Shown piece after piece: positions 59,358 through 64,000 of a stretch of 64,000 bases of DNA. The position numbers and the translations under genes are program-made. Origin of the DNA: Fibrobacter succinogenes. GTDB taxonomy: Bacteria > Fibrobacterota > Fibrobacteria > Fibrobacterales > Fibrobacteraceae. The stretch is taken from assembly GCA_902799745.1 (NCBI GenBank), contig CADCBQ010000016.1, positions 1 to 64,000 on the forward strand. Direction: 5' to 3'. The notes under the pieces are model-generated. The model was not told the DNA's origin and did not search any database. It was given only the letters and a program-made list of their open reading frames with translations. Every line of letters starts with the position of its first letter. Within the stretch, counting starts at the first letter, position 1.

Positions 59358-62300
59358 ATGACTTTGCGTGAGAAATTCGACATTCCCGCGTCGGTAGTCG
59401 TGGATCTTTTGAATACGGCCAAGGTGGACCCGTTTGTGATTTTCGATGCGAAATCGCACGAAATCTATATGGTGAATCCTTCTATGTCGCTTTTTTGGAA
59501 ACCGAAAAGACCCTATGAACAGGGAATCAAGTTCGAAGAATATTTCTTTCCTGCCAACGAACAGAATACATTGTTTGTCGAAGAACTCCTTGAAAAAGGG
59601 GTGACGATTATTCGCTGCCCGTATTCGGGAAAAGACCTGGTTGTAGAGGCGTCGCAAATTTCCTGGAATGGCAAGCGCTCCATTTTCATGCGCGTAAACG
59701 ATCATTCCGACCGGTTCTTCGATTCCCTGACGGGGCTTCCGAATTTAGAGTATTGCCGCATCCGCGGAGAAAACTTTGTAGAGGGCCTTTTAAATGCAGG
59801 TAAAACCCCTGCAGTGGTTTTCTTCGACATTATCGGGATGAAGCTTTACAACAATGCCAACGGCTTTAGCTCCGGAAACGAGTTCTTGATTCACTTTGCG
59901 GCCGTACTGAAAAAGCAGTTTGCAGATAACCTGGTATGCCGTAGCACGAACGACCATTTTGTCGTTGTTGCAGACATTGCCAACCTCGAAGAAAAGTTGT
60001 GCGAAGTTCGAAAATACGTTAAAGGTACGGTTTCGAAAATTTCGATGGACCTTTACGTGGGCATTTGCCAAACGGATACAGACAGCGATATTCTCGACGC
60101 AATTGAAAAGGCGAAACTCGCTTGCAATATTCAAAAGAAAAAGGGCGACAAATTTATCCGGCAATATGACGAAGACCTGCACAGGACTCTCATGTTGCAT
60201 AATTACGTGGTAAACCACATTGACGATGCCATTACGAATGGCTACATCAAGGTTTACTATCAGCCGGTGGTGCGAACGATTACAGGAACGTTTTGCGGTA
60301 TGGAAGCGCTCGCCCGTTGGATTGATCCGGAACAGGGCTTTTTGAACCCGGGCGAATTTATCGGCGCATTAGAGGAATCCAAGCAAATCCATAAACTCGA
60401 CAGCCACGTGATAGAACTTGTCTGCAGAGAAATGCGCGATCAATTGGACCAGGGCAACCCTGTGGTTCCGGTGTCGTTCAACCTTTCCCGGTTGGACTTT
60501 ACCGGCTGCGATATTTTTGAGGTAGTCGAAGGTATTCTTGAAAGATACAAGATTGAGCGTGACTACATCCGTGTAGAAATTACCGAAAGCATCATGGCGT
60601 CGGATTCGTATATCCAGCATGAAATCGAGAAGTTCCGCGAGGTCGGTTACGAAGTCTGGATGGACGATTTTGGCAGCGGTTATTCTTCGCTGAATACGCT
60701 CAAGGACTACAAGTTCGACGAACTTAAAATCGACATGGCCTTCCTTTTGAACTTTAACGATGTGTCTCGCACCATTATCAGCTCGATGGTCCGCATGGCG
60801 AAAAGCCTTGGGTTAAAGACCTTGGCCGAAGGTGTAGAAACCAAGGAACAGAAGGAATTCCTGAAGAGCATCGGTTGCGAAAAAGTCCAGGGCTACTACT
60901 ATGGAAAGCCGCAACCGTTGAAGGCTACCATGGAGCACATGGAGACTTCGGGAATAGTCATCGAAGATAGCAACACGCGTGCCGTGTATTCAAAAATCGG
61001 GCGTCTCGACTATCAGGAAAATACTCCTAGGGCGATCATGACGTTCGAGAATGAAAAGTTCAAGTTCCTGTTTGTGAATCGGCAGTACGAAGAACAGCTC
61101 CTGAGTCTCGGTTTTAAGGATGTCCAAGAAGTCGAGGATGCTTCGAACAATCCTGAAAACCCGGTGTACTACACACTTCACGAGGCAGAAAGGGCCGCCT
61201 ACGAGGCACCCTGTGAAGTGACCTATGTGACGCGTGGCATGTACGTCTTTATGAAGGGCCGCCTTATTGCCGACAATAACGGCTGCCACATTTACGATTT
61301 GTCTTTCCGCAATACGCATGTGAGTGCTCATGATAGTTCTTCTCGCGGCAAGGAGGTCGCACTTCCGGCGAATACGAAGACCATCTTGATTGCCGAAGCT
61401 AATCCGCAAGAGAGAGCGTTCCTTGAAAGTATTCTGAGGTCGGATTACCACGTGCTGCTGGCCGAAAATGGCGAACAGGCGCTGGACTTGCTGCTTGAAT
61501 ACGGGCGTCATGTGGCGCTTGCCTTGATTAATGCGAACCTTCCGAAAATGGACGGCTTTAAGCTCATCCAGAATTTCCAAGCTGAACGGCGCAATCTCCA
61601 AATTCCATTTGTTGTCATGACGGACAACCAGGATCTCGCCAAAGAAAGCATTCGCGTGGGAGCATCCCAGTTCCTCTTGATGCCTTTTAAAGATAGAGAC
61701 ATGATCAAGGCGAAGATTGACGGCTCTATCAAGAACGCCGAATTCCTGCGAGAAGTGTCTTTGAATTACATGGAATACGTGCCTGGTGGAGTTGTCTTGT
61801 TCAGTATAAAGACTGGCGAAATCCTTTACGCAAATGCTCGCGTACTTGATATGCTGGAGTGCAACAGCATCGAAGAATTCCGGAATTATGTCGGGAGATT
61901 CTTCAAGAATGCAATTGTTCCCGAAGATTACGGAAGGACGAATACGGATATTTCGGAACAGGTAAAGAGCAGAAGCACCGCGACAAAGCAATTGACCTTC
62001 CGTGTAAAGACGATCAACGGAAACATCAAGCGCGTCTATCATGTGGGAAAAGTCTTTGGCAAGACTCCGTATGGCACCATCTTTTCGGCGTTCATGTCCG
62101 AAGACGACTTGGCGATGAAAGCGTACTTTAACCGTAAAGACGCCTTTGAAAAATTCATGGCATCGGGCGTGTCGACGAACTCAAAGTCTTACGACCCGGG
62201 TTATCGCGGATTCCTGTTCTGGAATCTGACCAAGAATTCACCGGTGCTCCGCATGGGCGGAATCTCGTACATTCCCAAGGAACTCGAAGACAAGTACACC

Positions 62301-62561
62301 TACGAAATCCATCACAGGTACCTGAGTTCCGTGATGCAGCAAAACGAAACTAATGTCATGAACGCGTTGGATTACACGCGCGATAAACTGATCCTCGATT
62401 ACATGAATAAATGCATGGTCCATTCGCTGGACATCAGCTATGACGTCGCGGGCTTCAAGTTTACCATTCGTTCGAGTTTTGACATGATGATGGATCCGGA
62501 AACCGGCGATATCATCCTGAAAGTGCAAAACGACAGCATCAAGACGACAAAGAATAGTTGA
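59358..62561 (+). CDS. EAL-domain protein with degenerate GGDEF, pseudo-receiver and PAS domains
   Basis: A 1067-residue protein: PAS-like sensor (about 1-105), degenerate GGDEF (about 115-280), EAL (about 290-535), a linker PAS-like region (to about 660), a receiver-like domain (about 675-800) and a final PAS-like region. The GGDEF site reads STNDHF (196-201), so no cyclase activity is expected. The EAL site is intact: EAL 316-318, ESIM, DDFGSG (436-441) and LAEGVETKEQ, so it probably hydrolyses cyclic-di-GMP. The receiver has Asn725 instead of Asp and Met775 instead of Lys, so it cannot be phosphorylated normally. The ATG at 59358 is preferred; an in-frame GTG at 59349 precedes it. Confidence 0.88.
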   Translation: MTLREKFDIPASVVVDLLNTAKVDPFVIFDAKSHEIYMVNPSMSLFWKPKRPYEQGIKFEEYFFPANEQNTLFVEELLEKGVTIIRCPYSGKDLVVEASQISWNGKRSIFMRVNDHSDRFFDSLTGLPNLEYCRIRGENFVEGLLNAGKTPAVVFFDIIGMKLYNNANGFSSGNEFLIHFAAVLKKQFADNLVCRSTNDHFVVVADIANLEEKLCEVRKYVKGTVSKISMDLYVGICQTDTDSDILDAIEKAKLACNIQKKKGDKFIRQYDEDLHRTLMLHNYVVNHIDDAITNGYIKVYYQPVVRTITGTFCGMEALARWIDPEQGFLNPGEFIGALEESKQIHKLDSHVIELVCREMRDQLDQGNPVVPVSFNLSRLDFTGCDIFEVVEGILERYKIERDYIRVEITESIMASDSYIQHEIEKFREVGYEVWMDDFGSGYSSLNTLKDYKFDELKIDMAFLLNFNDVSRTIISSMVRMAKSLGLKTLAEGVETKEQKEFLKSIGCEKVQGYYYGKPQPLKATMEHMETSGIVIEDSNTRAVYSKIGRLDYQENTPRAIMTFENEKFKFLFVNRQYEEQLLSLGFKDVQEVEDASNNPENPVYYTLHEAERAAYEAPCEVTYVTRGMYVFMKGRLIADNNGCHIYDLSFRNTHVSAHDSSSRGKEVALPANTKTILIAEANPQERAFLESILRSDYHVLLAENGEQALDLLLEYGRHVALALINANLPKMDGFKLIQNFQAERRNLQIPFVVMTDNQDLAKESIRVGASQFLLMPFKDRDMIKAKIDGSIKNAEFLREVSLNYMEYVPGGVVLFSIKTGEILYANARVLDMLECNSIEEFRNYVGRFFKNAIVPEDYGRTNTDISEQVKSRSTATKQLTFRVKTINGNIKRVYHVGKVFGKTPYGTIFSAFMSEDDLAMKAYFNRKDAFEKFMASGVSTNSKSYDPGYRGFLFWNLTKNSPVLRMGGISYIPKELEDKYTYEIHHRYLSSVMQQNETNVMNALDYTRDKLILDYMNKCMVHSLDISYDVAGFKFTIRSSFDMMMDPETGDIILKVQNDSIKTTKNS

Positions 62562-62620
62562 TTGTTTGTTACATTTAGACGGCTGGGCAGTTGCTTCAGC
62601 CGTTAATATGTGAGGAGAAC

Positions 62621-64000
62621 ATGAGAGTCTTTTTAAAGGCAATTCTCTTTTTTGTCGTGTGTGCATTTTTGGTGACTGCTTGCGGCTCGGATTCCGGGTC
62701 CGATACGGTTACCCCCTCTGAAGTTTCTTCCGACGATGACGGTGGTTCTGAAAACGGTACCAAGGACAACGACGGTTCTAAAGATAACCATGGCTCCAAT
62801 GATAATGGTGATTCTAAAAATTCTGGGTCTTCGACGACAAGGAATACAGAAGTTGATAGCAAGGCAACGGACGAAACGGTTATTGTAGGTAGCATCAAGG
62901 ACTCCTATTCCGGCGACTCAATCAAGACGGTGCAGCTTGGCATGTACATCTGGATGGCCGAAAACGTGTCGCATGTTGGCTGGAGCGTCACGAATGTTTG
63001 CTACGACAAGGATGATTCCAATTGCGAAAAATACGGAGTGCTTATTGATACGGCCTCGGCTGCTTTTGCATGCCCGAGCGGATTCTCTGTCCCGACGATG
63101 AATGACTGGCGCTGGCTGAGTAGCTATAGCAGCAAGTACCCGGAAGTCATGAGTGCCTTGCAAATGCAGTATGGCGGATATTGTACGCGGTCGATGGATT
63201 CCCTAGTTTGTAAGGGACTAGACGAGTACGGCAAATATATGGCGCAAGATGGCATCGCGAAGCTTTATCCGAAGAATATGAAGCCGACTTCTGAGACGGC
63301 GGACTTTCACGACTTTTATCTGTTGCGCTGCGTGAACTACACCTACATTGTCGAAAGTGTGAAGGACCTGCCTGTTTGCGACAGCGTGAGCAAGGAGACT
63401 TTGAAGCCGTTCTATGTGGTGGACGAAAAGTCTAACTACAGGTGTCTCGGAACCCGTTGGGTCGATGACTTTAGCGATGGTTGCAGCCATGTGATCAACG
63501 GGACGGCGGCGACAATTAGAGATACGATGTACATCTGCAAATATAAGGAATGGCAGGTGGCGGATATTTCGGATGCCCGCGAAGAATGTACCTCGAAAAA
63601 AGATTCTACGACGCTTTTGTTCAACGGGGAACGCTATGCCTGCGAAGACGGCTACTGGAGACCGTTCACGGAACTTGAAAAGAAGCTGGGCTATTGCCGC
63701 GGTAATCTGATAGGTGCGTTCGACACCTTGAAGACTCGTGCCGATACGATCGTGAAAAGGCAGGTGTATATTTGCGATACGAACGGTTGGCGCCTTTCCG
63801 TGATGACGGACCATGTGGGTTTCTGCGATAGTTCGAAGGTCTATGACGAGGTAAAATACCTGGGCCAGCATTATGTGTGCCGTAACGATCGGTGGGAAGT
63901 GTTTAGTTCGCTCGAAGAAGAATTGGGTGTGTGCTCTCCGAAGATGGGCCGGGTCATTGATTCAGTAGAGTCTGGTTCAACATACATTTGCGATAATGAC
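62621..64000 (+). CDS. FISUMP-domain lipoprotein with repeated Cys-rich modules (3' partial)
   Basis: The frame is open to the right edge (460 residues visible). Lipobox VTAC; a Ser/Asp/Asn/Gly-rich linker (about 22-85); then a Fibrobacter major paralogous (FISUMP) domain (about 88-245) with WMAENVSHV, CEKYGVL, CPSGFSVPTMNDW and LLRCV. After it come repeated modules of roughly 50 residues with YxCxxxxW motifs (YRCLGTRW, YICKYKEW, YACEDGYW, YICDTNGW, YVCRNDRW, YICDND). The domain family is expanded in Fibrobacter and secreted; its role is unknown, fibre adhesion being a common guess. GAGGAG lies just before the ATG. Confidence 0.88.
   Translation, partial: MRVFLKAILFFVVCAFLVTACGSDSGSDTVTPSEVSSDDDGGSENGTKDNDGSKDNHGSNDNGDSKNSGSSTTRNTEVDSKATDETVIVGSIKDSYSGDSIKTVQLGMYIWMAENVSHVGWSVTNVCYDKDDSNCEKYGVLIDTASAAFACPSGFSVPTMNDWRWLSSYSSKYPEVMSALQMQYGGYCTRSMDSLVCKGLDEYGKYMAQDGIAKLYPKNMKPTSETADFHDFYLLRCVNYTYIVESVKDLPVCDSVSKETLKPFYVVDEKSNYRCLGTRWVDDFSDGCSHVINGTAATIRDTMYICKYKEWQVADISDAREECTSKKDSTTLLFNGERYACEDGYWRPFTELEKKLGYCRGNLIGAFDTLKTRADTIVKRQVYICDTNGWRLSVMTDHVGFCDSSKVYDEVKYLGQHYVCRNDRWEVFSSLEEELGVCSPKMGRVIDSVESGSTYICDND

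Overview
The window looks like chromosomal DNA of a Fibrobacter-type bacterium (phylum Fibrobacteres), gram-negative and plant-fibre degrading. The evidence is a GH27 alpha-galactosidase with a CBM6 and a short basic C-terminus at the left edge, a lipoprotein with a Fibrobacter major paralogous (FISUMP) domain at the right edge, many outer-membrane barrels and Ser/Asp-rich lipoproteins, and futalosine-pathway menaquinone genes. No rRNA, CRISPR array, prophage or insertion sequence is visible. Coding density is high and no gene-free stretch exceeds 300 bases.

Layout. 1-8.8 kb: GH27 end, pyrH, a Fic-fold protein with a substituted catalytic His, a candidate small RNA, prmA, ygiQ, an aminotransferase, queH with a membrane protein, and a minus-strand terminator hairpin with an anti-Shine-Dalgarno loop. 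9-18.6 kb: a nitrilase-fold protein with a NUDIX hydrolase, an unknown outer-membrane protein, rsmG, a PorV-like barrel carrying a beta-propeller, a triple-FKBP isomerase and glucokinase. 18.7-27 kb: SPOR lipoprotein, rpsU-yqeY, a sigma-54-type regulator with a degenerate GAFTGA loop, tyrS, a PfkB kinase, mqnB, mqnD and a small Hc1-like protein. 27.2-38.1 kb: a same-strand block of OmpA/TSP3/beta-helix protein, barrel-TPR protein, 1295-residue TPR protein, TolQ-like, two TolR-like and an AgmX/TonB-like protein. This reads as one energised envelope-spanning machine and is the best candidate for an undescribed system here. 38.3-46.3 kb: an outer-membrane protein, a lipoprotein, mreBCD-mrdA-rodA and comF. 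46.4-53 kb: tRNA-Ser, an HD-GYP protein, tRNA-Phe, a CotH-kinase lipoprotein and menG-ubiX-mqnP. 53-64 kb: rplM-rpsI (rpsI apparently starts at AUC), rpsB-tsf, several lipoproteins, a flavodoxin-fold reductase, a large EAL protein and the FISUMP lipoprotein.

A recurrent expression signal runs through the window. An AT-rich -10 box (TATATT, TAAATT, TACATT or TCTATT), sometimes with a TTGnnn box exactly 17 nt upstream, lies 7-8 nt before an ATG that has no Shine-Dalgarno sequence. This suggests that many mRNAs here are leaderless. Other genes have ordinary GGAG-type ribosome-binding sites. Several promoters sit inside or directly after the previous gene's terminator.

Functional links: MqnB, MqnD, MqnP, UbiX and MenG belong to menaquinone synthesis; MreBCD, PBP2 and RodA form the elongasome; the TolQ/TolR/AgmX, OmpA and TPR proteins probably couple proton-motive force to the outer membrane. 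All assignments are from reading the sequence; no database search was run.
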